Assembly (NCBI GenBank): GCA_030248135.1
Contig: JASANC010004863.1
Coordinates: 48,833-112,832 of the forward strand
DNA from: Theristus sp. LFF4_11
Lineage: Eukaryota > Nematoda > Chromadorea > Monhysterida > Xyalidae
DNA length: 64,000 bases
Direction: 5' to 3'
Numbering within the stretch: the stretch's first letter is position 1; every line of letters starts with the position of its first letter. A program made the translations under genes and the position numbers. Below are positions 32,968 through 45,528 of the stretch, piece after piece. The notes below the pieces were generated by a model. The model saw nothing but the letters and a program-made list of their open reading frames with translations, searched no databases and had not been told where the DNA came from.

Positions 32968-34766
32968 CAGGGTTGGTAAAAAACCTGTTTTTACATTGCC
33001 AGGAAAAAACGGTTTTTTCCGTTTTAAAACCGTTTTAAAACCAAAAAACCGAATGTTTCCCAGCTCCCAAAATTTCCAAAACTTGGCCCCTTGAACTCAA
33101 AACAGGAAATACATCAAAATTAGTATTTTTGAGCAACGTAGAACGCTATGTTGTCGGGGATACAACGTACCCAATTTGCTATTTTTTGCTACCCAATGCT
33201 ACCCAATTTTTTGTTTCAAATATTCAAATGAAATCAATTTCGCTTTTATTCGTTTCCGAACAGCACGTTCAATAAATTGAAAACGACGACTGAACAGTGA
33301 CCGTGTTGGTGTGGTGTGGGTAGGGTTAGGGGAAAAAAATCCGGATTTTTTTTTTAAATTAAAAAAAAATTAAAAAAATTTTTTTTTTACAAGTTAGGTT
33401 CGTTCGAAGCGTCTCGTCGAGCTGAGTTCATCTAGACTATTTTCAGAACGATCCGGGAAACTATAAGAGCGAAAATCGTGTTTTATTGAAATTATGTCCA
33501 TTTCATAGAGGGAAAGTTGCATTTTCAACAGTAAAACAGGGCAATTTTTCACGTGTACTTGAATATTGAACCGTTCTTAGTGGTTCCTCTTTAGAAAATC
33601 ACCAAAATTTGACTGTGTTCAAAAATTCCTGTTTGCTGTAGCTAAGTAGGCAACCCCTGTCGACCCGGTCGCCCCCCCCCCCCAGACACTTACTTTCAGG
33701 TTCAACCAGCTATGCTATCTGCCACATGGCGAGAGCCCACTCTTCAAATCATCGTATCGAAAACACGTACCATGATTTCGCGATCACGTTGCGGGCAACT
33801 GACAGACGCAAGTTTAACACGTTAGTTTGGCTCAGCACGCAAGTTTTAACATGTGGCCATGTTATCGGGTATCTGAAAAACGGTCGTGTGATGTGGTATT
33901 AACCAACATCTCCGCTCAAATTGTTTAACAATATATCGCACAACTCCATTGTAGACCTATAACATACGCCAATCAACAAGATATCATGTTCATCTCATGG
34001 CCTACCGACTGAAAAACATGTTCTAAGTTGCAAGAAAACGATTTCTGAAACGATATTTCAATTCAGTTAAGTCATTTCAACGCTAAAAATTGACTCTAGA
34101 AGTCATCCAAATCGAAAAACATGGAGTACGTCGGTCAAAATGACCAAATAATGACATTTACCTGAGCACACAAAGAAGTTGGGAAGAAAATTTGGTTTGA
34201 ACTTTCAAAAAATTATGCCATAAATCGAATTTTCAGAGCAAAGTGGAAGAAAAATTTTTCAAATTTTTTTTTAAGTTTGAAAAAAAAATCCAAATTTTTT
34301 TTTTTAACGAAAAAAAATAAAAATAAAAATTTTTTTCAAAGCCCCTAACCCTAGGTGTGGGGAGCGGGGACGAGATTTACAGAACTGCAAAGTGAAACCG
34401 GTAGCGGAAGGCGTTTGAAAAATAACATCTAATTTCAGTTACCGTTTCAATCGATAACGTCGTCAGTCAGTTTGCATCTGCTTTTAGTTTAGCAGTCACC
34501 TTGTCTTCATCGTATTTCACTTGACCCATGAAACAAAAGCTTCTGCAAAATGATGCTTCACCAGTTCAGTTCGACACAGTTCACTGCACCGTTTTTTCAA
34601 AAATATAATTTTACATTTTATCAATCAAACGAAGAATTGTAATTTTTGACCACGTAATTTGAAAATTTTTAAGATAAAAACCAGTTCTTTATTTTTCCAG
34701 GAAAAAACTGAAAAAAAACGGTTTTAAAACGGAAAAGAAACTGTTTTTTTCCTGTGCCAACCCTTG
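32968..34766. mobile_element. Outer hAT-like element hosting a nested MITE
   Basis: The left end CAGGGTTGG is followed by AAAACCGTTTTAAAACC. The right end has AACGGTTTTAAAACGG and finishes CCAACCCTTG. The arms are inverted and flank the 33321-34353 MITE. I see no convincing 8-bp target duplication, so the limits are tentative. Confidence 0.55.
33321..34353. mobile_element. hAT-like MITE with telomere-like ends, copy 2, 8-bp duplication
   Basis: A 1033-bp element with TAGGGTTAGGGG and CCCCTAACCCTA ends, flanked by the perfect 8-bp duplication GGTGTGGG (33313-33320 and 34354-34361). It is nearly identical to the 27144 copy outside the nested insertion there. Confidence 0.92.
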
Positions 34767-34986
34767 TTCCATGTGTAAATGCGCGTTTTATGAACAGCGT
34801 CGTTTGTAACAAAATGAAATTGAACCTGAAAAGCATAAAAAAACGTGTTCGCAGGTTGTTGACCATTTGCTTTTCGCTTCATTCGTGTTCAAGCACGACC
34901 GCCGCGACTACCGTTTCAATTTCGCTGTTTTGGCATTCCAAAATTGTGAACGATTTACTGTACTACTGCTGGTGGTTTTTCGAACA

Positions 34987-37252
34987 ATGACAAGTGCCGT
35001 CGCCGCCGGTGTTTCGGATGAGGAAATTCAAAAATACACATTCGATCAAGATGAATCAACTAAGGTTTCACAGCTAGACTATTTAACAAATACAAAAAAC
35101 TATTGCATTTGCAATTCAATTTTAAAACCCTCTTACACCACGAGCTTTCCCCACTTTGAATGAAGCTAAGATTTCCACATCATGCATGTTGTACAGTTTT
35201 ATTAACCCATAACGTCGATAGGCAGTGTCAATAAAGCAGCACATCACAGTTAAACAAACAACATAACATGCTGCTGTTTTCACATATACTTTTGTTTTCT
35301 ATGTTTCAGGGCTTCTTCATGCAGCAAACAATGATGCGCATCAAAGATCCACGGAAATCGGTCGAATTTTACACGAAGGTGCTCGGGATGACGTTAGTGT
35401 CTCGTTTTTTGCAGTTTTAGCGTTACATTTTTTTGTTTTCTGGTTTTTTCGTCTCCTTCCAGACGAAATTAACAGATTATCTTTGTTAAAAGGAATAATT
35501 TGTTCAAGAAAACGTCGAAAATGATTTTTTAGTCAAACACGTTTCAACTAAAAATGTACGTTGCTTCATTTCCGATCAAAAGACACCAGTCGTTTGCTTT
35601 TGATGACACTTTTTATGATTCTAAAGACAATGTTCTGAGAACCAAAAAACCAACAGTCCCAGTTTGAAATTGCTTTTTCTTCAGTTTACTCGACAAACTC
35701 GATTTCCCGGAGATGAAATTCACGCTGTACTTTGTGGCGTACGCTGACAAAACGAAACAGCCGACGGATCGAGCCGCACGACGACAGTGGGCGCTTTCGC
35801 AGCCTGGCTCCGTCGAGCTGACGCAGTCTGTGAAAACGGTTTTTTAGTTTGCGCGTTCACCTTGCTTCCACCGTTGCGTGTCCAAAGTGACTATCAGAAG
35901 AGAAGTTGAGAAAAATACTGGCCTATTGACCGACTGACGCGAACTGATTTTCTCAGCCGCATTCTGAAGATCGTCGGAAGTCTTCCGTTTTTGCAGTGTC
36001 AATTTTTGTGCATTTTTTCAATGAACGTTCCTGATAATGTGGAGTCTTCCGTTTTTGCAGTGTCATTTTTTGTGCATTTTTTCAATGAACGTTCCTGATA
36101 ATCTGGCTTCTGACACGTCTTGCAATAATCATCAGTGAGCTTTCTCGTTTCTCGACATTCGGCATTGGATTTGACGCCACAATTACACAAAATCTTTAGC
36201 TCATTAAACACCGTTTTTCATTTGCGTTCAGGCAAAACCGCAGCGGGCATTACAAGCAGGCATGATGAACCACATAATGTGATTTGTAATCGACGCTTCA
36301 GTTTGGTCTGCACGCAGGTTAGAAACGTAGTTTTAGTGGCCATTTTTACGAAAATCAACTGTTTTTTCAGCAATTGGGGCACCGAGAACGATCCTGATCA
36401 ACGTTATCACAATGGAAATGACAAACCACAAGGATATGGTTGGTTTTTTGTTTCGCTTCCTAACTTTGGTTAACTTTGGTCACTGGTTGTGTGAGAAAAT
36501 AATTATGATCAACACAGTTGAAACGACAATTCTCAATTATCGTATCTATCAGTTCTGTTGTGCGGAACCTTTTTTGATATTTTTTGAACCTGTTTTAGAA
36601 AGAGATCAGGAAGTATCAAGAAAACTTTTGTACCCGCATCCCTCAGTTACATTTGCTCACAAAAGAACAACGCTGAATGGAATGTCAGTCGCTGTTGCTG
36701 CAAAAGCCAGATGAAAAATAGCTTTTGATTCCGGTTTAAAAACTCGCAGGTCACATTGGAATCGCGGTGCCCGACGTCTACGCGGCTTGCGAACGTTTTG
36801 AGAAGCTCAACGTTGAGTTTGTCAAAAAGCCGGACGGCGGTTGGTGCGGGCTGTACTTTGTTGTTTTGGCTTTTGGAATTCTCAGCGTTGTTAAATAAGA
36901 TTTAAGATCAGATACCTGGTTGCGGACACTACTTGGTTTTTTTTCACGAGAAATCTGCCCGAACTCAATTTGGTTTTGAAGCAGCTGCGTATTCATTTCC
37001 CGTTGGTTTTGCACGTTGATAAAAACGTTGCTGTGTTTTCATTTGCATCGTCCGTTACCTACTATTTGTTTTCAAACGTTTAATTCTCAAATCATTGTAA
37101 AAATATTGACTGACTGACTATTTAAAAACATTTATAAATACCGACAAAAATCAAAAACAAACAATTCAGGCAAGATGAAGGGACTTGCGTTTATCAAAGA
37201 CCCGGACGGATACTGGATCGAGATTTTCAATCCAAACAAAGTTGCCTGTTGA
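34987..37252 (+). CDS. GLO1: Lactoylglutathione lyase (glyoxalase I)
   Basis: Converts the hemithioacetal of methylglyoxal and glutathione to S-lactoylglutathione in the cytosol, detoxifying a glycolytic by-product. Exons: 34987-35064, 35310-35392, 35685-35825, 36371-36438, 36750-36839, 37170-37252. All phases join to 180 aa (human 184). Conserved blocks: [11 protein letters not shown] near the start; [61 protein letters not shown] at the end (split over two exons). The four metal/catalytic positions of the human enzyme (Gln34, Glu100, His127, Glu173) correspond to Gln in MQQTM, Glu in VELTH, His in GHIGI and Glu in YWIEI. The start at 34987 fits the family length. It looks fully functional. 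Confidence 0.96.
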
Positions 37253-38129
37253 ACAGAACACAACGTTTCATCGTGTGGTGTTCGTCATGGCTGATTACCA
37301 ATATATGATAGTCGAAAACTTTTTGCTGCTCACCAAAATAATGCTTTTTTCTGCTGATTATTACGGCTGACCGACACGATTTCGGGTATACTTAGTGTTC
37401 TCCATGATAATAATGGGTGATATTGCTTCTTTCTTTTGGTATTCTTGAAAGTATGAAAATAATTAATGTCATTGGTTTGAAAACCGCAAAATGAAACCAG
37501 AAAAATTTTCGACTTGAACGCTTTTATCAGCTCACTGACAATCAACCAATAAACCAACAACTATTTCCACCTTACAGCAGTATTGCGTCAGCTAAGATCC
37601 GTTGAACAACTAAAGTACGCAACGTTTAAAAAATAGAAAAGATACTGTACAGTTCAGAATATGCAATACCAGAAAAAAATACTTGGAGGTCAGCGACTAG
37701 AGGACAGATCAAACATCAAGGTTTCTTGAATCGTTGAAAAATGAACGCAGTGATGGTTTTTGCTAGCTGGACTTGTGCTCCACGCCACGAAAAGGCGCAA
37801 GTGTAAGCAGGTGCAAGCAAGTTGTGTAAGAAAGACAAGAAAGTGAAGAAAACCAAAACAGACACACCCCTTATTTTGCCCAGCCCTCGCCTTACTTGAT
37901 AAGTCAGTTTTAATGTGACACCAGATTCCACTGTGCGCATGTCTTCTCAAATAAAACCAGATTCAAATGAGCTGCTAGTGAGAAACAAGCCAATTGTTGT
38001 TGCCGTCGAGTGCAATGTGCGAAACGGATGCTGTCGATTTTTCATTTTTCAATCAATTTAGTGGTCACGGCCCGTTGAGTTTGAGAAATTTAAATTAAAT
38101 TATTTGCGTTGAGGTGACGAGCGTGGTGC
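37253..38129. other. Intergenic between convergent genes
   Basis: Short gap between glyoxalase I (+) and the orphan secreted protein (-). No exon or repeat family recognised. Confidence 0.5.
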
Positions 38130-39999
38130 TCAGATGCAACGATGCGATGGGTGCACTTTGCGGCCGTTTGGTGCCACCCACCAAGGTGACGAATGATGAT
38201 GGCGACCGGCCGGGGTGGCCGCCGGCGTCGGCTCCTTGTCGCAGACGTCGAATGTCACACTGAGACAGGCCATCTCGTTTGTATAAATCAGCCATGGAAG
38301 GTATTTATTTCTGAAAAAACAAGAGAAAACGTCGCTAGGGTTTTCGCTTTGTCACTGTGGTTTAACGCGGTTCTTTTTTGCCTCTTCGCTAAATTCTTTT
38401 TGATGTATCTCGGTGTCCTGCACCCATTGCCTTGAAACTGAAGACACAACATTTTGTGTACATTGTCTTCCTCAAAATGTTCTTTTATTCGAAAAAAATC
38501 CGATTTCATTTGAGAAGCATAATTTCAAAAATTAACTCACTTATGCCATAAATCTTTCTGATACTGAATATACCAGTCGCGGAATTTCTCAAAATGACCG
38601 TTACTGACGTCCCACGTTACTCGACGCTCTTCTAGCTCTTCGTTCCAAATCCTGAATATCTCTGCTTCCTTCGTTTGTTTTTTATCTTTTTGTTCGTCCG
38701 TCGCGTTGTGCGCCAACGCGAATTTCGCTATCACAGTGCCCTAAATTTAGCGATAAAGTGCAAGAAAGTGAACGAACAATTGAGAGGCAACCGCCCGCTT
38801 CAACGACAAAGATACGACGACGTTCACCAACATATCCTAATTGCTGCAGTGATTCGAATGCTTTCTTGTAGCTGCCAAGCTCTTCGCCCGCCCTCTCTAG
38901 TGCGTCGAAACGACAATTTTGGTCTTCGTCAAACGCCTGCCAGTCATTAAAGCAGAATTCCTTTTCCAGCTGGTATCTGCCCGGTTCGTCGGGACATTTT
39001 AGTCCTTTGAATTGGTTGACCAGGCGTTCTTGATGTTTGCTGATCTCCACTTCTTCGGCTGCATTTTCGATCTTTGTCAACTGGTTACAAATATCGCAGT
39101 AATAGCTGAAAAGAACAGTTTCTACAAACAACTGCGAAATGAAATTTAGTTTCTGTAGCATTGCAAATTGTTTACAACTAAAAAAATTAAGTTCCATTTC
39201 GAGAAAGTGGTAACGAAAACTGCTCAAAGCGAAAACTACTGCTTTACTTGCCATCCATTTCCATAGCCTCCACAGCCGTTGTTTGTGGCGTTTTGGCATT
39301 TCAATTGAGAGAATTCTTCGAGATTAATCCATCGATATTCAGCTCGACCAAAAAAGCTGGCTGGCACATGAGCGATGGAGTTTTTAATCTGGAGTTTCAA
39401 TTTTCTTTGTTTCAATTGCAATTTTTTTAAAACAAGTTTGAAGCAGAAATCAAAACTAACTTCAACCACAAATCGAATTGTGAAACATCCAGGCAATTTT
39501 ATAACTTTTGGTTGAATTTGTACTGTGGAGACGTCTATTCTGATGTGCTCATTGGTTTGTGCACGAACACCTAAAACAGTTAGTTTTTCTGCAACATCTT
39601 TTATCACTAAAAGCGCGTTAAGAAACCACCACGTGGAACGCTAATGAACATGATTGAACAATTCGAGTCCGATAAGAGTATAAATTGCAGAAACAAACTT
39701 GTCACACTTACCACACGTGGAGTCCGCAGAACCCGGAATCATCCAAAGATCTTGATATTCACATTTGTTTCCCGGCTTTGGTCGGAAGTTCGGACGAACA
39801 TGACCTGTTCTGCCGGAGAGTCGATCTCGACATTTCTGGTCGAGAATATCGCATCCTTCTGCAGAAATACATAATCAGCATGGCCGTATATGCTAACAGA
39901 GTATGTGAAAAAGCATAAATATAAGAAAAAAATACCAGGTAGTTGTGATTGCGCGCACTGAAACAATAATATTGACAGCAATAACCGCCGCGGCGTCAT
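38130..39999 (-). CDS. Unrecognised secreted cysteine-containing protein
   Basis: I do not recognise the family. Seven exons in coding order: 39999-39936, 39858-39712, 39606-39461, 39388-39252, 39105-38832, 38740-38541, 38310-38130; about 382 aa. It opens with a signal peptide (RRLLLSILLFQCAQSQ). Cys motifs follow: EGCDILDQKC early; LPGCFTIRF in exon 3; LKCQNATNNGCGGYGNG joined to CYYCDICNQL across exons 4-5, giving a compact Cys cluster; LKCPDEPG; EFCFNDW; and VTFDVCDKEP near the end. NAT sites suggest N-glycosylation. The middle and late parts are helical and charged. The exon 4-5 intron must use a GC donor (GCAAGT) to keep phase, and this adds a Cys. The final exon ends in a His/Pro-rich tail. 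A secreted or lumenal role is inferred from the signal peptide only. Confidence 0.75.
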
Positions 40000-42430
40000 A
40001 CCGAGAACTATTCCTTGGATTTGCATGTGGTACTGTGTATCAACGAGAGCAGCTAGTGCTCTCGAGGAACCAACTGTATACAATGCAGTCAGCTGAGAAT
40101 CATTAGTCACTGCAAAATCACCCGTGTTTCTGAAAAGTGGAAAAATTGAATGTCTGCCCGATGATTGAGTGCCAATTCGTCACATCGAAAACTGAAGTTT
40201 TCGCGTAAAAAATTGCGCACTTTTAAAAATGCAGAAGTTAACGTTGTATTTCCATAAAATCATATAAATTTACGTTTGGTTTGGTTGGGTTGGGTTACAA
40301 TATCGGAAAATATCGCCGGCACTTATTTTCCATGCAACCTACGTTTATGCAAAAAGAAAGTTTTTAATGGTCCGTTGAAAGTTAACATGGAAAATGTACA
40401 TGTACACTATCGAGTTTCAATTTGTTACGTCAAATGTACAGTAGAGTTCACGCACTGCTTTTGTTAAAAGTTTTCCAATCACAAAACTGCTGACGTGCGT
40501 GTGCGTTGGTTAAGCAAATCAATCAGTGCAGTAGTGAACGCGAGCGTGCTATGATGGTGCAAGGAATTTTTAAGAACATCAAGAAATATTTTCTCATTGA
40601 TGTATTATTTTGCAGTGTGAGTTATTACCACTTTTTTCGCATGCTGCAAAAAACTGTTGCTGAATTGGAGGGACAAGAATATAAATAGCATCATATGCAA
40701 AATAGTCTACTGTAAATAGTCTGTAAAAAATAGTCAACGTGATTGTGATGATGTGTAACAACATCATGAACGTTTTACTTAACATTGAACACATATAACA
40801 CATGTACCTGTGCAGCAAATTCAAAAATAAGCAAGACCAGTCTATCGCGGATGCTTCAAGTGTTGTGTCTGCAAGGTCTTTCAGTCTTGTTTTGGTGGGC
40901 GTTTGCACTAAGCGCGGTTTTTTTCATTTGCCACGGAGAGCTTGGCAATTATGAAACTTCATGTAATGTGTATTTAAAGCAACCGACAAAAATACGTGAT
41001 CATGACGTCGCATGAAAAAGAGGCAGATAAAAAAGAAAGACAGATGTTGTTCTTCTGGCGCATATGTTTGTTTCAATTGATTTGACAAACTACACCTCTC
41101 ATATTTTTCGCCGAATTCATGGCATTGAAAAACTACTTATAAATGTTTAGATTATGCGTATTCATTGATCTTGAAGAACATCAAAAACGACAGACAGCGA
41201 AAACTTTGAACAATGAATGACTCGGTGTGCACTGGAAAAAATATCCATGGATAATGCTGAACTTTCTGTTTCGTTCGAAACGTGTGTTCTGTTATATTGT
41301 CAAAACTTAAAATGTTTCCTTTAAAACGTGTTGTTGCGCCCACACAAGTTTTTATATTTGAATGCCTGTTCAGTTTACGAAATTAACAACTTGTCAGAGC
41401 AAGTAAAGATTGTTGCAGTGGTGAACAAAATTGCTTGGCATACAGCGCGAACCTGTCGACTTTAGCCAGGTACAAAATCGTATTAAAGCAAACAAAAAGA
41501 TGAATAAACAATAAAGCATGATTAAAAGAGTTTTTATGTTTTTTTTAAATGCCCCCACTAACTGATATTCTGTGGCAACTTTTGGCAATGAACTTAAGAT
41601 TTTAATTTTCGGAAATAAATGACTGGATATAGTCGTCTCGCCAGCAATGTGGTCAACCGAGCCAACCTCGCCACACGCCAAAAGTGTCTTTTCAAACACA
41701 AATTATCTGCGTTACTATTCATGTCCATTCCTGGAAATAGTATACGTTGAACGTGAGACTAACAATGATAAAAACGACCATTAACGCGTCAGTCGATAAT
41801 AGGGGACGGGTGACAAAAATATGCGTTTTTGAAATATTAATACCGTGTGTGTGCGTTCTTAAACGGTGGACTGTGTACAGGGGGATTCAAAAGCACGTAG
41901 GTAGCTTGAACTTTTGTATTAAATTAACTTGGAACACTATTCAATAAGGAATTTTAATTTTCAAAAATTCAATTCAAAATTCAATAGAGAAATATCACTT
42001 CTCGGCTGCAAATTCAAAAAAAAATCTGAACAATTGGGATTGTCTTTTGTTATGCTGGATGTTATGTCTGGCTGAAACATCAGCAAAACAGTGGGTACAC
42101 ACAGTACATACCAGACGCGGGGCACAGTTGTCCACAACAGTACTGTACTGCTGCTTGTGTGTTGTTGTATTGCAACTGGTGCATGTTTAACCCTGTTTTA
42201 TTAGCTAAACTACTTTTCTCTTTAACTAAACTTTTTTCTTTTAGTTTACACACAGAGTTTTGTCGAGTTTCTTACTAAACTACTCTTTTCTGTCTTGCTA
42301 AACCATTGTTTTCTGCTTCGCCATTAGTCCATATATAACTGAACTATCCCAGTAGTCTAACATCCTTTGCTTTTTATTTTCTTGGTTCAACTAGCTCAGT
42401 TTTGATCTTTGTTTATGCTGGTAGTTGGCT
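40000..42430. other. Intergenic, nothing recognised
   Basis: Upstream of the orphan secreted gene. Open frames here are short and AT-rich, with no domain or splice structure that I can support. Confidence 0.4.
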
Positions 42431-42435
42431 CGATT

Positions 42436-44494
42436 ATGGTATCCAGCGACGAAAGCTCCGCTGCATCGCTCCATACGGCTGAAGATGGTCGTACCACTAG
42501 GAAACGAAAACGAGCGACCGACAACGACGTAAGTGACCATACAAACAACGCCTCGGTTTTTCCTTTTTTCTACCATAACCCCATAATTTTGAGTGAGTTA
42601 GGGCTGTAATTTTAAGCTGCTTACAGTGATACGCTGATGACCTTGGTACACCTGTACCGAAGGATGGCTTTTGCCATGGGTGGCCGTAAGAAGATTCAAA
42701 ACCTGTACGTAACTTAATCAGCCGAAACAGGTTAGGTAAGTAAGTTTGAGTTTAGAAATATAGTTGGGTGGGCTCCCATTTTGCAAGATAGTTAATGCAC
42801 TTTTTCTTGTGGTTTCGCCTGGTGATAAGCGCATAACGCGGACCTGATGTTCCACATTCCTCTTTAAACAGTCTGGCCTGGTTGCATTCAACGCTACGTT
42901 GACAGCAACTGAAAACCATGTTGAAAAGAAATTATGATAGTTAAAAGTCTTCAGTGTTTTTTTGGCTTATTTCGTTTTTTGCCAACGTGCTTTTGAACGA
43001 CCCTGTGTGTTCATGTGTCAGTTACAACATATCTACATCGCATAACATCACCAAGACGTTAATGTGTGAGTAGTTTGCAATTATTTGCGTATTTTCGTCT
43101 CGTTGCTTGTGTGACCATCGTTCTTACAGTCTGAAGCAAATAAAAGTTATCGCAGTTATTGAAAATCATGTTCACGATTTGTAACGTTTGTGATGTGTGA
43201 ACGATGTGTTATGATTGTCAGATCACTGTACGTGCATGAATGAATGTTCCACTGTTTTGTACGTGTTCTGCATGTCTTATTCTTGATTTACGAACCGCAA
43301 ACAGCGAACTTGTATTGTATACACTCGCAAAACACCGGATCCCTTGTGGCTTTATTGCCCGGGATGGTTGTTTTGTGAGATTTTACTACCTAGGTTCGCT
43401 GATGTTTTGCCCAGACTATAAGATCTGTCTGTGGTAAAACACCTTCGGCAGTTCTGCCTGGTGTCCGTCGCACTGACGAGCCAGGGGGCACCGCGGTATG
43501 CGTCTACCTGGCGAAACCGCAAACAGCGAACTTGTATTGTATACACTCGCAAAACACCGGGTCCCTTGTGGCTTTATTGCCCGGGATGGTTGTTTTGTGA
43601 GATTTTACTACCTAGGTTCGCTGATGTTTTGCCCAGACTATAAGATCTGTCTGTGGTAAAACACCTTCGGCAGTTCTGCCTGGTGTCCGTCGCACTGACG
43701 AGCCAGGGGGCACCGCGGTATGCGTCTACCTGGCGAAACCGCAAACAGCGAACTTGTATTGTATACACTCGCAAAACACCGGGTCCCTTGTGGCTTTATT
43801 GCCCGGGATGGTTGTTTTGTGAGATTTTACTACCTAGGTTCGCTGATGTTTTGCCCAGACTATAAGATCTGTCTGTGGTAAAACACCTTCGGCAGTTCTG
43901 CCTGGTGTCCGTCGCACTGACGAGCCAGGGGGCACCGCGGTAAGCGTCTACCTGGCGAAACCGCAAACAGCGAACTTGTATTGTATACACTCGCAAAACA
44001 CCGGGTCCCTTGTGGCTTTATTGCCCGGGATGGTTGTTTTGTGAGATTTTACTACCTAGGTTCGCTGATGTTTTGCCCAGACTATAAGATCTGTCTGTGG
44101 TAAAACACCTTCGGCAGTTCTGCCTGGTGTCCGTCGCACTGACGAGCCAGGGGGCACCGCGGTATGCGTCTACCTGGCGAAACCGCAAACAGCGAACTTG
44201 TATTACATGACCAACGAAGAATCAAACGATAGAGCACGGCTTGGTTGGTGCTTAAAATATATTGTGAAACGGTTTTTTTTAATTTCGTTGAAACACATCA
44301 CAACAGCGAACATGATTGGGCCTTCATCATATGCTTTCCAGCAGTTTTTTCCGTTACATGACGAACACACAGGGACCATAATTTTTTAATTTCTGCAGAC
44401 ACAGTTTCAATAATGACAAGTGTATACCAGAGAAAGCCCTGGTCTGGGTACAAGTTAGCGGCAGCCACAAGGGACGAGAGGGAAAACTTAATTA
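42436..44494 (+). other. Candidate exons of an unknown gene
   Basis: Three stretches have exon-like borders: one ending 42528 before GTAAGT, 42627-42685 (TTACAG before, GTAAGA after) and 44399-44494 (CTGCAG before, GTAAGT after). The first is open in two frames. One, from ATG 42436, encodes a Ser/Glu then KRKR-rich segment but does not phase with the second exon. The other, from ATG 42485, phases through all three and gives MVVPLGNENERPTT, DTLMTLVHLYRRM and YQRKPWSGYKLAAATRDEREN. No following exon was found; a hAT element begins 430 bp later. The 222-bp satellite lies in the last intron. No family recognised. Confidence 0.25.
43296..44207. repeat. 222-bp satellite array, about 4.1 copies
   Basis: A unit beginning AAACCGCAAACAGCGAACTTG repeats at exactly 222 bp (anchors such as TGGTAAAACACCTTCGGCAG at 43433, 43655, 43877 and 44099). 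Copies differ by only a few bases (for example GGATCCC/GGGTCCC and GTATGCG/GTAAGCG), so the array is young or homogenised. The unit contains GCCAGG...CCTGGC, able to form a hairpin. Identical short ORFs on both strands follow from the repetition and are not genes. Confidence 0.97.
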
Positions 44495-45204
44495 GTAAGT
44501 AGTATCACCTTAATAACTGATGACGTCTTGCATTGTGTTGCTGTGAGACTTTTGGTTTATTGTTTAACTCGATGAAAAACTGCAATTAATGCCAATTTTT
44601 GCCAAGTTTGCCAATCAGGTATTTTCAAATAGCTGGAAATGTATCAAAGATAATTATGCGTTGTTTCTGGTGCTTGCTTGAGTTGACTAAATGCTTGTAT
44701 GTGCATCACGTGCTATGTCGCTTTTCCGCGCGGTTTCCACTAGCATCTTGCACATACATTTCGTATGGGCCAATTTTTGAACTTTTTTGAATGGACAACT
44801 TGGAAATTTTTATTGACGAACATGTACCAACTGCCGGTATCTCCTTGATCTGCTGTTTGTTAGTGTACTGCTGATCTACTGATCTATAGATACTTGTGTA
44901 TTGCGCGTGTGTTGCATCAGCTGTACTAGAGTTGCCACGGTAGGCCTTTTTTGGTCACGGTACGGTTTACGGTTTGAGACGCAATTTTTTTCACGGTTTC
45001 GGTACGGTACGGTAAATTGAAAAGCTCAACGGTACGGTTTTCGGTACGGTTTGAAAAATTTTAAATCGCACGGTACGGTTTCGGTACGGTTACCGTGGAT
45101 TTTGAATTTACACGAGCGGTAAACCGTATTTTTACGGTTTGAAAATTAAAAAGTTTTAAAATGCACTGTGCTTCACTTTTTGTTTCTCTCTGTGCTATTT
45201 TGTT

Positions 45205-45528
45205 GTGTTGTATGTCGCCGTTCTCGTTCAGTCAGACAAGCAATGGAAGCGGCAGTGGGACAAAAACAAAACACAAACTTACACCATCTTACTGCCAGAA
45301 GCTGCTACACCGGGAACAGCTCGTCCGGCTCCGGCTCAACATCACCGAAGACACGCACAAAAAGCGTCCGCAAGTGCAGCCACGGCAACGTCAGACTCTG
45401 ACTCAGAAACCGAATCGGAGTTCGAATCCGATACCGACTCCGATTCGGCTTCTGAAGAGGATGATAGCGGCGGTTATGTTGGAGATTGGAACATTGACAT
45501 AGAGGCTGATTCAGATGTTGACGACTAA
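45205..45528 (+). pseudogene. Acidic-tailed ORF inside hAT element (transposase remnant)
   Basis: About 107 codons. The first part is basic (KQWKRQWDKNKTQ), the middle Ala/Pro-rich, and the last 50 residues are acidic, ending DSDVDD before the stop. The layout parallels the acidic C-terminus of the other hAT ORF here, but the SERLFS-type signature is missing. Taken alone it could pass for a small nuclear protein; its location entirely within the TIR-bounded element argues against that. Confidence 0.55.

Larger units (their letters stand above)
26990..34770. other. Transposon and low-complexity cluster without host genes
   Basis: This stretch separates the nucleobindin and glyoxalase starts. 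It contains hAT-like MITEs with TTAGGG-like ends, a nested retroposon, a truncated G/C-tract element, long G and C homopolymers (27040-27125, 28963-29035, 29575-29660, 29826-29885) and an inverted, degraded MITE pair (about 29.9-31.47 kb). I see no exon with animal protein character here. Long homopolymers also make base calls less reliable. Confidence 0.7.

Noticed and set aside
27140..34360. CCCTAA/TTAGGG motifs read as interstitial telomeres
   Set aside because: They are single motifs at the ends of MITEs with 8-bp target duplications, not tandem telomeric arrays.
43352..43996. Three identical 66-codon minus ORFs and paired plus ORFs
   Set aside because: These are copies of the same frame in the 222-bp satellite, not a gene array.
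43299..44207. 222-bp direct repeats as a CRISPR array
   Set aside because: The repeats are contiguous with no unique spacers, and the genome is eukaryotic.
45161..45528. Acidic ORF as a host nuclear protein continuing the 42.4-44.5 kb exons
   Set aside because: It lies wholly within a TIR- and 8-bp-duplication-bounded hAT element, so a transposase remnant is more likely.
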